Below, one piece after another: positions 9,290 to 18,258 of a stretch of 64,000 bases of DNA. A program made the translations under genes and the position numbers. Position 1 is the first letter of the stretch, and each line of letters starts with the position of its first letter. This stretch comes from Puniceicoccus vermicola. GTDB taxonomy: Bacteria; Verrucomicrobiota; Verrucomicrobiia; Opitutales; Puniceicoccaceae. The notes beneath the pieces were generated by a model. It saw only the letters and a program-made list of their open reading frames with translations. It made no database searches and was not told the DNA's origin. Where the stretch lies: positions 1-64,000 of the forward strand of contig NZ_JACHVA010000033.1 of the NCBI RefSeq assembly GCF_014230055.1, read 5' to 3'.

Positions 9290-9990
9290 TTCCTCGCTCA
9301 TCATTCTGGATCCTACCCCTATTTCTCCTAGGGATCTGTGCATTTTCCCTGACTAGCACAGCTCAGGAAGGGAGCTATGAGTTCGAATTCCGAGTCTTTG
9401 GACTTCATCCGGGGAATTACAAAGGTATTTACTACCTAAATCCTGACGGCGACCCAGAAGCACTCCAGTTTGATAGGAGACAGAGATCGGTCTTCTATCA
9501 CTTTCGGGCAGACTTCCCCGTTCAACCACTTCGCTTCTTCAGGATTATTGATGACGGAGGAGAAGGCTATTTCCAAACTGTAGCAGAGATCACCCCCAAC
9601 CCGTCCTGGTCGGAAGTGCTTCTTCTTTTCACAGATCCTCCTCAATCCGAAATGCTAAAAGTCTATCCAGCGGAGGATGATGAAGAGGAATTCCCTTTCG
9701 GCAGTCTTCGAGTCATCAACTTGACCTCGATTCCGCTGGGAGGAAGCATCGACAAACAAACCGAGAACATCGCCCCGGGCCAATGGACCGACGCATTCTC
9801 GATTCAACGCCCAGGGAAGGTGGACGTCCTATTCGCCGCGGCGACCTCGGATTCAGTCCACCTCGTCTACCGCAAAAGTATGCCACTCTGGAAAGACAGC
9901 AGGACTCTTCTCATCCTCCGCCCCCCAGCAAGGTCAGGATCAATCCGAATTGGAGCGACCACCCTACAAGACTTCGAGAGCCAGAACTAA
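9286..9990 (+). CDS. exported protein coupled to the giant pseudopilin-like protein
   Basis: A 234-residue protein with a clear signal peptide (MIPRSSFWILPLFLLGICAF, cleavage probably near STAQ). The mature part is acidic in the middle (EDDEEEFPFG) and appears beta-rich, with segments such as GSLRVINLTSIPLGGSI and GQWTDAFSI. No known domain is recognised. Its ATG overlaps the stop of the pseudopilin-like gene, so it is co-translated and likely acts with it. Possible roles are a periplasmic partner or a surface component; neither is shown. Confidence 0.7.
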   Translation: MIPRSSFWILPLFLLGICAFSLTSTAQEGSYEFEFRVFGLHPGNYKGIYYLNPDGDPEALQFDRRQRSVFYHFRADFPVQPLRFFRIIDDGGEGYFQTVAEITPNPSWSEVLLLFTDPPQSEMLKVYPAEDDEEEFPFGSLRVINLTSIPLGGSIDKQTENIAPGQWTDAFSIQRPGKVDVLFAAATSDSVHLVYRKSMPLWKDSRTLLILRPPARSGSIRIGATTLQDFESQN

Positions 9991-10000
9991 TCTCGATCAA

Positions 10001-10024
10001 GTAGGCCCCACGGGGCGCGGCCCC
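10001..10024. repeat. GTAG-headed GC palindrome, candidate REP-like element
   Basis: GTAG is followed by GCCCC-AC-GGGGC, and the same GGGGC block also pairs with GCCCC six bases on (GGGGC-GCG-GCCCC), so two hairpins compete for the central block. REP elements mobilised by RAYT transposases are short palindromes preceded by a conserved tetranucleotide such as GTAG, and this one lies 53 bases from the end of such a gene. No second copy was found beside the other transposase, so it could equally be a simple terminator-like hairpin. Confidence 0.35.
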
Positions 10025-10076
10025 GGAAATTTCAGTTATTCCAAACTCTTTTCGAGAAGACACGAAAACAGAGCCG

Positions 10077-11033
10077 TCACCCAAACAACCCCTTGCGCAA
10101 GCCAGTACCAATAGACAGCCCTTTCCAGTCACTCCCACGCAACGGATGAGGTCTTCGCGCTCGCTTCCCTTCCGGTTCGTTTTCTAGAAACTTGTTCACA
10201 AAGTCTTCCGATCCCAGCACCATCCCGTCCGAAAAATAGCGAACCCGGCACCGCAAAACCACCGAAAGAGGCAACTTCCCCTTCTCCTCTTGCAAAACCC
10301 GCACCGCTTCTTCGTGGGAAATCGATGCTTTCCCTTCTTTCTCACCATCACCAGCCCCATACAAAGTCTGCCGATACCCCGCCAGGTCCTTATCCACAAC
10401 AGAAAGCCCGGCCCGAGCCAACCGCCCGCCCCCAAGCGCCTCCGCATACCCACAAAATCGATAATCCTTAGGATCCGCAACCAACCCCGCCCGAACCGCG
10501 TTCAAGTCGATATAGGCCGCTACCGTTCTGAGTGCCCACCGACCCCCTTCCACCAGCACACTCTTAAAACGTGCCGACCAAAGCGGCCCAAACCGATCCC
10601 GCGACCGATTGAACCAAAGCGTAAAACGGAGCTTCAGAGTCCGCATAAACTCCGAAACATCATGCATCCGGCGGGTCAGTTCCTTACGCAACTCCCTCCC
10701 ATCAAGAAAGTTATCCTTCAAATGCCCCTCCAAAACCTCAGCAGGCATTGGATTCCAAGGAGTAGGCTTAGGATACAGCTTGCGATACCGACGAACCAAC
10801 TCCGCATCCGGAACCTCCGTCCCTGCTGGTGGCACCTCCACCAAAATATGAAAATGGTTCTTCATCACCGCATAAGTAACCACCCGAACCCCGGAAAACT
10901 CAGCAACCTGCCATATCATTTTCCGCAAAACCTCCCGCTCCCGGTCGCCAAAGAGAGCCTCCCCATTCACCGTCCGACTCATTAGATGATGATACGACAA
11001 CCGATCCGATTCTCTGCGTCTTAATTTGCCCAT
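10077..11033 (-). mobile_element. REP-associated tyrosine transposase (Y1/IS200-like), copy 1
   Basis: A single-strand DNA transposase of the TnpA_REP/RAYT type. The HUH metal-binding motif is KNHFHILVEV (~residue 60). The N-terminal SYHHLMSRTVNGEALF and the later RDRFGPLWSARFKSVLV with AAYIDLNAVRAGLV are typical of the family; the predicted catalytic Tyr lies in the last of these (AAYIDLN). The product is about 95% identical to the copy at 36451-37407. The two agree from this ATG onward but not upstream, which fixes the start here rather than 21 bases earlier. Flanks are unrelated apart from a short motif 30 bases upstream. No terminal inverted repeats or target duplications were found, as is usual for RAYTs. 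Confidence 0.9.
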
Positions 11034-11062
11034 CCCCAAACCAACCCCGCCCACTGAGCACC

Positions 11063-11090
11063 GTCAAACATATTTAGAACAGTTATATAA
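11063..11090 (+). promoter_or_regulatory. repeated motif GTCAA-N8-AGAACAG with TATATAA, upstream of accB
   Basis: GTCAA (11063-11067), eight bases, AGAACAG (11076-11082), then TTATATAA. It is one of five copies in the window. Read as a promoter it would have a weak -35 at CGTCAA and a -10 at TATATA with a 16-base spacer, leaving a ~180-base leader before accB. It also lies 30 bases from the ATG of the divergent transposase gene. Confidence 0.55.
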
Positions 11091-11270
11091 ATTCGAATCA
11101 TTCCGACAATCGAATCTTTTATCGACATCCCTCATTCCGGCGTCCAAAAACCATGGCCGGTTCAAATTCTCTAAAGGGTTGCAGATAAGGACGGAAGCCT
11201 CCTACTATCCACCTTTGCAGCGATTTGCCGAACCATTAAACAATTCAATAAACCCAACAAAGGAAACGCT

Positions 11271-11738
11271 TTGGACATCGATCAGATCGAAAAACTCGTC
11301 GAACTCATGAAGGACAGTGACCTGTCTTCCATGGAAATCGAAGAGGAGACCTTTCGTATTCGTCTCGCTCGCGAGAAAGAAATCATCGCCGTACACGGTG
11401 GTGGTGGCGCAAGTGCTCCCGCACCTCTGCCGAGCCCGGCTACCAGTGCTCCGGCTGCTGCTGGAGGAGCTTCTGCTCCCGAGCCCGAGGAAAAGGGAAT
11501 TGTTTACGTGAAATCTCCCATGGTGGGAACTTTCTACCGTGCTCCTTCGCCGGACAGCCCTCCCTTTGCGGAAGAGGGTGGTAAGGTTAAAGCCGACTCC
11601 GTCGTTTGCATTATCGAAGCGATGAAAGTCATGAACGAAATCCAATCCGAAGTGAGTGGAAAGATCGTCGAGATTCTCGTGGAGAACGGCGAACCTGTCG
11701 AATTTGGACAGGCCCTGATGAAGGTAAAGGAAGGCTAA
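11271..11738 (+). CDS. accB: acetyl-CoA carboxylase biotin carboxyl carrier protein
   Basis: Carries the biotin that is carboxylated by AccC and then donates CO2 to acetyl-CoA in the first step of fatty acid synthesis. The C-terminal biotinyl domain has the signature EAMKVMNEI (Lys ~120) and [19 protein letters not shown] before it. The N-terminal helix ([18 protein letters not shown]) and an Ala/Pro linker (~45-75) match the usual layout, and 155 residues is the usual length. Translation starts at TTG 11271 with AGGA seven bases before it. It is 10 bases from accC and forms an operon with it; accA and accD are not in the window. Confidence 0.95.
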   Translation: MDIDQIEKLVELMKDSDLSSMEIEEETFRIRLAREKEIIAVHGGGGASAPAPLPSPATSAPAAAGGASAPEPEEKGIVYVKSPMVGTFYRAPSPDSPPFAEEGGKVKADSVVCIIEAMKVMNEIQSEVSGKIVEILVENGEPVEFGQALMKVKEG

Positions 11739-11748
11739 TCGCCGAGGT

Positions 11749-13137
11749 ATGCTAAAAAAAATCCTCATCGCCAACCGCGGGGAAATTGCCCTTCGAGTGA
11801 TTCGTGCCTGCCGAGAGCTGGGCATTGAGACTCTCGCGGTTTACTCTGAAGCCGACGAACAGTCGATCCACTGTCAGGTGGCTGACGATGCTATCTGCAT
11901 CGGACCGGCCGCCAGTTCCGAGAGCTATCTGAAGGCCGACCGGATCCTCAGTGCGGCCGAGCTCGCCAACGTCGACGCGATTCACCCTGGGTACGGATTC
12001 CTGTCCGAGAATGCTGATTTCGCCGAACAGTGCGAAAGCTGCAACATCAAGTTCATCGGGCCTTCCTCCAACACGATCCGGATCATGGGCGACAAGGCCT
12101 TGGCCCGGGAAACCGTGAAGGCTGCCAAGGTTCCGACCGTTCCGGGGAGTGCTGGGGCGATTCAGGACGACAAGGAGGCGCTGAAATTGGCCAAAGAGAT
12201 CGGATTTCCGGTTATCATTAAAGCCGTTTCCGGTGGGGGTGGACGCGGAATGCGCGTGGCTCACAATGCCGTCGCCTTTCAACGGGAATTCGAAAGTGCC
12301 CGCAACGAAGCCGAAAAGGCTTTCGGGGACGCTTCCGTCTACGTCGAGAAGTTCATTCAGGATCCGCGCCACATCGAGTTTCAGATTCTCGCCGACGAGC
12401 ACGGCAAGATCGTCCACCTCGGTGAGCGCGATTGCTCTGTGCAACGCCGTCACCAAAAGGTGATCGAAGAGGCTCCTTCTCCTTTCCTCTCTTCCGACCT
12501 CCGTCGCAAGATGGGCCGGGCCGCGGTCAAGGCTGCTGAAGCGGCGAACTACCAGAATGCTGGTACAATCGAGTTCCTCGTCGATAAAAACGGAGATTTC
12601 TACTTCATCGAGATGAACACCCGGATTCAGGTGGAGCATCCAGTTACGGAAATCGTCACTGGAATCGACCTGATCAAGAAGCAGATTCAAATCGCTTCGG
12701 GCGAGCCCCTCGGAATCGAACAGAAGCAGGTCCGCATCAGTGGCAAACACGCCATTGAGTGCCGTATTTGCGCCGAAGATCCGTCCCGTAATTTTGCCCC
12801 TTCACCGGGTGAGATCAAACTCTACTTCCCTCCCGGTGGCCCTGGGGTTCGCGTAGATTCTCATGTGTATTCCGGCTATCCGGTCCCCCCTCATTACGAC
12901 TCCATGATCGGAAAACTGATCACGTACGGAGAAACTCGTGAGGAGGCAATTGTCCACATGAACCGGGCACTGAAGGAATATCTGATCCGCGGCATCAACA
13001 CCAACATTCCCTTCCTCCAAGCAATTGTCAGCGACCCGGTATTCCGCCAGGGGCAAACGACGACCCGCTACGTGGAAGAATTCCTGGCCCGGACTCCTCG
13101 GTACCTTCTCTCTCCCACTCAACCCGATAAAGTATAA
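11749..13137 (+). CDS. accC: acetyl-CoA carboxylase biotin carboxylase subunit
   Basis: Uses ATP and bicarbonate to carboxylate biotin on AccB. The ATP-grasp fold is plain: N-terminal [23 protein letters not shown], the glycine-rich loop SGGGGRGMR (~residue 163), [19 protein letters not shown] (~228), and [14 protein letters not shown] (~287) with the metal- and bicarbonate-binding residues. The length of 462 is close to the usual ~450. It directly follows accB and is followed five bases later by an Asp23/Gls24 gene, probably in the same transcript. Confidence 0.97.
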   Translation: MLKKILIANRGEIALRVIRACRELGIETLAVYSEADEQSIHCQVADDAICIGPAASSESYLKADRILSAAELANVDAIHPGYGFLSENADFAEQCESCNIKFIGPSSNTIRIMGDKALARETVKAAKVPTVPGSAGAIQDDKEALKLAKEIGFPVIIKAVSGGGGRGMRVAHNAVAFQREFESARNEAEKAFGDASVYVEKFIQDPRHIEFQILADEHGKIVHLGERDCSVQRRHQKVIEEAPSPFLSSDLRRKMGRAAVKAAEAANYQNAGTIEFLVDKNGDFYFIEMNTRIQVEHPVTEIVTGIDLIKKQIQIASGEPLGIEQKQVRISGKHAIECRICAEDPSRNFAPSPGEIKLYFPPGGPGVRVDSHVYSGYPVPPHYDSMIGKLITYGETREEAIVHMNRALKEYLIRGINTNIPFLQAIVSDPVFRQGQTTTRYVEEFLARTPRYLLSPTQPDKV

Positions 13138-13142
13138 ACGCT

Positions 13143-13574
13143 ATGGAACAACCGAACTCATCCGATAACGAATCCACTGTCCCATTTGTCTCCGAGGAGA
13201 GTTCGACTCTTGGCGAGATTCGGATCAACCATAGCGTCGTCGCCAACATCGTTCGAATCGCGACCCTGAGCGTCCCTGGAGTTCACTCCGTGGGCGGTGG
13301 CCGATTCGAGGGCATTACCGAGATGTTTGCCAAGCGTGAAGGCGAACGGGGTGTGCGCGTCAGCGAAGACGAAGGCGGGACCTACGAGATCGACATCCGC
13401 GTCATTCTGGATTTCGGAGTTGAGCTGGCCCGCACGGGCGGACAGATCCAGCAGACCGTTCGCGAAGAAGTTTCGAAGATGACGAGCAAAGATGTCGCTC
13501 GGGTAGATATTACCATCGACGGCGTCCATGTTCCTGAAGAACCAAAGCAAGAATCGGGACAGTGGACTGGCTAA
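13143..13574 (+). CDS. Asp23/Gls24 (alkaline shock) family protein
   Basis: A 143-residue protein matching the Asp23 family: GEIRINHSVVANIVRIATLSVPGV at residues ~24-47, then YEIDIRVILDFGVELARTG and VREEVSKMTSKDVARVDITIDGV. In Gram-positive bacteria Asp23 is a cytoplasmic, membrane-associated protein linked to envelope stress and anchored by AmaP. Here it lies five bases after accC and 11 bases before a gene for a membrane protein with AmaP-like features, so the pair appears conserved in a Gram-negative. Whether it responds to alkaline stress cannot be told from the sequence. Confidence 0.9.
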   Translation: MEQPNSSDNESTVPFVSEESSTLGEIRINHSVVANIVRIATLSVPGVHSVGGGRFEGITEMFAKREGERGVRVSEDEGGTYEIDIRVILDFGVELARTGGQIQQTVREEVSKMTSKDVARVDITIDGVHVPEEPKQESGQWTG

Positions 13575-13585
13575 AACCATAAGCC

Positions 13586-14356
13586 ATGGAGGAAAAAATC
13601 AAAAGCTGGTTCACCGAGTTGGTGGGCACCGACTTCCAGTTTCTGGCGCAGAGAGAGTTCCAGTTTATCGTGGGGGCCGCTCTGGCGCTCCTTATCATCC
13701 TCCTCATAATTCGGTACCGCCCCGGACGTCGGATCCGCGCCTTCCGAGGGGAAACGGGCCGGGTGGACATTTCCCGCCATGCCATCCACGAACTGGTTCG
13801 TTCTGCATGCGAGCAGATGCCGGAAGTGTACAAATCCTCGATCAAAATCAAGGTTCGCCGGAAACTGAGCATCACGGTTCGCATTCGACTCGAAAGCAAA
13901 GCTTATCTACGGGATACAGCTTCATTCCTACAGGCCCACCTCAAGGACTCACTGGAAAACAATTTGGGAATCCAGAAGGTCGGGAAAATTGAGATTCTAG
14001 TCACGGGGATCCGCAATGGGTCCAGCCCCAAGGTCGATCTCAACGAGAGCGCTCGCAAAGAAAAATCCGAACCGCAAAAAGATCGACCTCAAAAGGTGGA
14101 GTCCGCGCCCGAACCATCGGAAGCATCCCCACAACCGGCAGTTTCTCACACCGAAGAAGAGCCGACTCCAAAACCTCATGCAGAAGTAGTCCCGGACCCT
14201 TCCACTCAGAAAAAGGAAGTGGCCGCGATCGTGAAACCGGACCCTTCCGCACCGCCTCCGGAGAAAAACGCTGAGAGCGAATCCGAGGAAAAGGATGCCC
14301 CCCACCCCGAATCAAAAAAAAACGGCCCCACCTTCTTTAATAAGAAGAAAATTTAG
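13586..14356 (+). CDS. AmaP-like membrane anchor with long charged tail
   Basis: One membrane helix (residues ~28-44, VGAALALLIILLIIRY) is followed by a domain with VDISRHAIHELVRSACEQMPEV and KIKVRRKLSITVRIRLES, which resembles the AmaP/Asp23-like fold (DUF322-related). From about residue 155 to the end the protein is low-complexity, rich in Pro, Glu, Lys and Ser, and likely disordered. Its place right after the Asp23/Gls24 gene supports a role as that protein's membrane anchor; the match is by layout and motif feel, not strong identity. Confidence 0.72.
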   Translation: MEEKIKSWFTELVGTDFQFLAQREFQFIVGAALALLIILLIIRYRPGRRIRAFRGETGRVDISRHAIHELVRSACEQMPEVYKSSIKIKVRRKLSITVRIRLESKAYLRDTASFLQAHLKDSLENNLGIQKVGKIEILVTGIRNGSSPKVDLNESARKEKSEPQKDRPQKVESAPEPSEASPQPAVSHTEEEPTPKPHAEVVPDPSTQKKEVAAIVKPDPSAPPPEKNAESESEEKDAPHPESKKNGPTFFNKKKI

Positions 14357-14437
14357 ATCTTAAATCTTCTAAGCCTGCCAATGCCAGTCTCGGCATAGAT
14401 TCAACCTTCCTTCCCTCGAAAACCCAAACGATTCGGC

Positions 14438-16306
14438 ATGAAGCCCTGCACGGACGACGAATCACTGATCGAACTCGAAAAGAGCATCCAGAATCCCCTT
14501 GCGCGTAAAGGGTATGGTCTGGTCTCGCCAATGCTTGAGCGATTAATCGGCATCCGCGCCGTCAACCAGCTCTACGACAGCAGCCGGCGGAGCTCCCCGG
14601 AGACCTTTTTCCAAAACACCCTCCGAAGCTTGGGAGTCAGCTATCGGTTTAGCGAACAGGAAGCCGCTCGCATCCCTCCCGACGGTCCCGTCTTCGTCAT
14701 CTCCAACCATCCTTTCGGCGGGTTGGACGGGATCATCCTCGGCGACTTCCTCCAATCCATCCGCAAAGACAGTAAGCTCCTCGCAAACTATCTTCTCTTG
14801 CGAATGAGTGAGATGGAGCCCCTCGTCTACGGAATCGATCCTTTCGGCGGGACAAAAGCTGCCCGCTACAATGCCCGCTCGGTGAAAGAATCGCTGCGCT
14901 GGGTCCGGGATGGACACCTCCTCGCCACCTTCCCCGCCGGCGAAGTCTCCCACTTCCGCCTCAAGCAGAAGCGGGTCACAGACTCCGATTGGAATCCCGT
15001 TTCCGCGAAGTTGATCCAAAAATCCGGCGCCTGCGTCGTCCCCATCTTCTTCTACGGGGGCAACAGCTTTTTCTTTAACCTTATGGGGACGATCCATCCC
15101 CGCCTGAGAACGTTGCTCCTGGCCCGAGAACTGACGAATAAACGCGGGCGCGAAGTTTCTCTAAAGATCGGCTCCCCCATTTCGGCTGGCAAGATTGCAA
15201 AGTTCACCGACGAAAAGGACCTCCTCGATTTTCTGCGGCTGCGCACCTATCTACTGGGAGGATCCGAGAGGCGCCCGCGGGGACCACTTCGTATTCGACC
15301 CAATATTCGCTTGGCGATTCCCCAAAAGCAAAAGCCAGTAGACCCCGACCACGACCCATTGATCGAACCAGTTCCCAAGAAAAAACTGGTGGGTGAAATC
15401 GAACGCCTCGCCGAAGGCAGCCTCATTTTCGAGCGCAAGCAATTCCGCGTCTACGTCGTAAAAGGCTCGGACGCTCCCAACATCCTCCTCGAGATTGGTC
15501 GTTTGCGGGAGCTCACCTTCCGCGACGTCAGCGAGGGCACCGGAAAGCCCTACGATACCGACCACTTCGACCTGGACTACCTTCAACTCTTTCTCTGGAA
15601 CGCCGAAGAACAAGAAATCGTCGGCGGCTACCGGATGGGCCAAACCGATGCCATCCTCCCGAAGAAGCGAAAACGTGGCTTCTACACCAGTACGCTCTTC
15701 CGGTTCCGCACCGCTTTCCTTGAAAGCATGGACCCGGCCATGGAACTTGGCCGCTCCTTCATCATCCCATCCTACCAGCGCAAGTTTGCGACCCTCTCTT
15801 TACTCTGGCAGGGGATCGGAGCCTTCATCTCAGCGAACCCCCGCTATCGCTACCTTTTCGGCCCGGTCAGCATCAACTGCGAGTATGAAACCATCTCCAA
15901 GGACCTGATCATTCACTTCCTGCGCGGCAACAACTTCGATCCGTTGCTCTCCGGAAAGGTAAAGGCAAAAACCCCGCCCGAAAAAAGTCGTCTTCTCAGC
16001 AAAGAGGAAAAAGCCGCGATCGCGCGCGGGGTCAAAGACATCGACGACGTTTCGGCCCTGATTGCCGAGATCGAGCCCGACCAAAAGGGAGTGCCCACAT
16101 TACTGAGACACTACGTAAAGTTGAATGCCCGTTTCCTGAGCTTCAACGTCGATGCGGATTTCTCCGATGTTCTCGACGGCCTCATGGTCGTCGACCTCTT
16201 GGAGACCGATGAGAAAACCCTCCGTTTCTTCATGGGGGGAGAGGAGCAAACGAAACGCTTCTACAGGCAACACCGCAAAGAAGTGGAGCTCGCCGAGCAA
16301 ATATAA
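14438..16306 (+). CDS. fused PlsC-like and hemolysin/OlsB-like acyltransferase (OlsF-like)
   Basis: Two acyltransferases in one 622-residue chain. The N-terminal half is PlsC/lysophospholipid acyltransferase-like, with ISNHPFGGLDGIILGD (~residue 87, the HX4D motif) and LATFPAGEVSHF (~165). The C-terminal half (~310-590) is of the hemolysin/OlsB acetyltransferase-like type, with LRELTFRDVSEGTGKPYDTD, QEIVGGYRMGQ and MELGRSFIIPSYQRK. This order matches OlsF, which makes ornithine or glutamine lipids by N-acylation followed by O-acylation. A role in phosphorus-free aminolipids fits but is inferred; the amino acid substrate is unknown. It lies ~80 bases after the AmaP-like gene. Confidence 0.8.
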   Translation: MKPCTDDESLIELEKSIQNPLARKGYGLVSPMLERLIGIRAVNQLYDSSRRSSPETFFQNTLRSLGVSYRFSEQEAARIPPDGPVFVISNHPFGGLDGIILGDFLQSIRKDSKLLANYLLLRMSEMEPLVYGIDPFGGTKAARYNARSVKESLRWVRDGHLLATFPAGEVSHFRLKQKRVTDSDWNPVSAKLIQKSGACVVPIFFYGGNSFFFNLMGTIHPRLRTLLLARELTNKRGREVSLKIGSPISAGKIAKFTDEKDLLDFLRLRTYLLGGSERRPRGPLRIRPNIRLAIPQKQKPVDPDHDPLIEPVPKKKLVGEIERLAEGSLIFERKQFRVYVVKGSDAPNILLEIGRLRELTFRDVSEGTGKPYDTDHFDLDYLQLFLWNAEEQEIVGGYRMGQTDAILPKKRKRGFYTSTLFRFRTAFLESMDPAMELGRSFIIPSYQRKFATLSLLWQGIGAFISANPRYRYLFGPVSINCEYETISKDLIIHFLRGNNFDPLLSGKVKAKTPPEKSRLLSKEEKAAIARGVKDIDDVSALIAEIEPDQKGVPTLLRHYVKLNARFLSFNVDADFSDVLDGLMVVDLLETDEKTLRFFMGGEEQTKRFYRQHRKEVELAEQI

Positions 16307-16367
16307 GAGAAATCCGACTTCGGAGACTTCAGACTCTGGTTTGACCACCAAGCAATTTGCCCAGTAA

Positions 16368-18206
16368 ATTACCCCTATCCGAACATTCCTAACAGTTTTC
16401 GCAGCCACCTTTTCCCTGGCGGCTCTTCTTCCTGCACAATCGCTTTCCAGCGCACTCGGCGGAAACAGCAGTCCCACCAATCCTCCCGAGCAAAGGCAAC
16501 AAGAACCGGGATTCACGGATCTTCTGGATTCTTCCGGGCGCTATCTTTCCCAGAGAGTCCGTGATCTTTTCGGTGCGACCGGAAACCTGGCCGAATGGGA
16601 TTCCAACGAGAGTCCGCGCGCCACCATTTTCACCTACGTTGAAGGAATGAACGCTCTCATCTATGGCGGGAGCGAAAATACCGAACGAGTTCAGCAGACC
16701 CTCCCGCCAGGATTTCCTCCGCTCGGACCGGAGAGCATTGCCCTGAAACGAGTATTCGACCGATTGGGCACGCTGGACAAAGTGGACTTCCCTGACGCGA
16801 GTAATCTGGTCGACTCATCCCTCGATTCGTTCGAGGTCTTCCCCTACGCCGTTGATCATGAATGGATCTGGCAGATTCTCAGCGAAGCTCCGGAGCACCG
16901 CATTGAGCTCAGCAAAACCGACTCGGGGTGGAGGTTTTCCGAAGAGACTCTCGTCAACGCCCCCGCGCTCCTGCAATCACTACGCAACATTCCGCCCGTT
17001 TTTAACCACTCGGGTGAAACCGAGCTCATTGAGAGGGTCTTCGTCCCCATGCTCAACAATTCCCCCTGGTGGAGTTGGCTCGTCATGGCTATTTCGATTC
17101 CACCCGCCTTTTTCATCGGAAAACTGACACGGAAAGGAGTCCTTCATTTAGGAGACCGGATCGAGAAAAAGACACGCCCTCTGATCGGGTCAATGTTCCG
17201 GAGTGTAGCCTCCGCCTCTGCGATCATTGTCGGAACCATCATATTTGTCATCGGCGGCTCTTTCATCGAGCTGTCCCCTGCCCTTTCCGGTCTGTATTGG
17301 GACTTCGTCCGGGCGATTCTTCTCGTCGCCCTCGTCTTTCTGCTCCTCGGCATCACCGACATCGTTGCGACTCTCATCCGCAAGAAGATCGGATCAAAGA
17401 ATCCGGAATACGGAGAGATGACGGTCACGATTATTCAGAGAGTCGTCCGATCCTTCATCTTCGTCATTCTGATCATATTCCTGCTCGAGAACGTCCTCGG
17501 TTTTCACATCGGTGCGCTCATCACCGGAATCGGAATCATCGGACTAGCGATTTCTCTCGCGGGGAAGGAAACGGCACAGAATCTCTTTGGCGCTATTTCA
17601 ATTTTTATCAACCGGCCTTTCGCGGTCGGCGATTGGGTCCGATTCCGGGGAGACATTGGGGAAGTGGTCGACGTGAGGATGCAGGCGACCCGGATTCGCA
17701 TCCTTTCGGGGGAGATGAAAATCGTCCCCAACATGCAGTTCATTTCCAAGGAAGTTGATAATCTTTCCATGCGCCCCTACATCCGGCGCGAGATGAATCT
17801 AAGCCTTCCCTACGGCACACCCCCTGACAAAGTTGAGAAAGCGATCGAGGTGCTAAAGGGAATTCTGGAAGACGATGAGATTGCCCAAAATGGCCGTTTC
17901 GTGGCCAAGGACGATCCGTCAAAGAACCCCTCCCCCCACGTTTCTTTCAGCGAATACGGCTCCTATTACCTCAATCTACAAGTCTACTACTGGTACTTCA
18001 TTGGCGAAACGGGAGAAGAGCTCGATCGCCGAAACGATCGAGGATGGTTCAGCTACCTGGATCACTGTACCCTCGTGAACCAGCGAATCCTGCGTGCCTT
18101 CGCGGAAAACGACATCGAATTTGCATTCCCGACCCAGACCATAGAACTGGAGAAAAAGACTCCTCCCGAATCGGAGGATTCGCAAGAATCCGAAACCCAC
18201 CAATAA
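16368..18206 (+). CDS. large MscS-family mechanosensitive channel with signal peptide and periplasmic domain
   Basis: A channel that opens under membrane tension. The MscS core is clear: GIGIIGLAISLAGKETAQNLFGAI (~pore helix TM3), INRPFAVGDWVRFRGDIGEVVDV and IVPNMQFISKEVDN. The first ATG is 16647, but the same frame upstream encodes a good signal peptide (TFLTVFAATFSLAALLPAQS) and a periplasmic domain back to a stop codon at 16365-16367. No ATG, GTG or TTG exists between that stop and the signal; ATT 16368 (or ATC 16377) is the only suitable start. Length from ATT is 612 residues. A sequencing error would be the alternative explanation. Confidence 0.82.
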   Translation: MTPIRTFLTVFAATFSLAALLPAQSLSSALGGNSSPTNPPEQRQQEPGFTDLLDSSGRYLSQRVRDLFGATGNLAEWDSNESPRATIFTYVEGMNALIYGGSENTERVQQTLPPGFPPLGPESIALKRVFDRLGTLDKVDFPDASNLVDSSLDSFEVFPYAVDHEWIWQILSEAPEHRIELSKTDSGWRFSEETLVNAPALLQSLRNIPPVFNHSGETELIERVFVPMLNNSPWWSWLVMAISIPPAFFIGKLTRKGVLHLGDRIEKKTRPLIGSMFRSVASASAIIVGTIIFVIGGSFIELSPALSGLYWDFVRAILLVALVFLLLGITDIVATLIRKKIGSKNPEYGEMTVTIIQRVVRSFIFVILIIFLLENVLGFHIGALITGIGIIGLAISLAGKETAQNLFGAISIFINRPFAVGDWVRFRGDIGEVVDVRMQATRIRILSGEMKIVPNMQFISKEVDNLSMRPYIRREMNLSLPYGTPPDKVEKAIEVLKGILEDDEIAQNGRFVAKDDPSKNPSPHVSFSEYGSYYLNLQVYYWYFIGETGEELDRRNDRGWFSYLDHCTLVNQRILRAFAENDIEFAFPTQTIELEKKTPPESEDSQESETHQ

Positions 18207-18233
18207 AAACGGCGCCCCGAATCGGGACGCCGT
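18204..18233 (-). terminator. hairpin terminator for the barrel-protein gene
   Basis: Stem ACGGCGCCCCGA/TCGGGACGCCGT (12 bp with one mismatch, 1-base loop as drawn) between two convergent genes. Read on the minus strand it is followed by a run of five T, so it best serves the minus-strand gene; it may also stop the MscS transcript. Confidence 0.7.
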
Positions 18234-18258
18234 CGTAAAAAAACATCAGCCGCGAGGC

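Noticed and set aside
11752-12750. A 332-codon minus-strand open frame inside accC
   Set aside because: Shadow of the biotin carboxylase gene; no recognisable motif or start signal.
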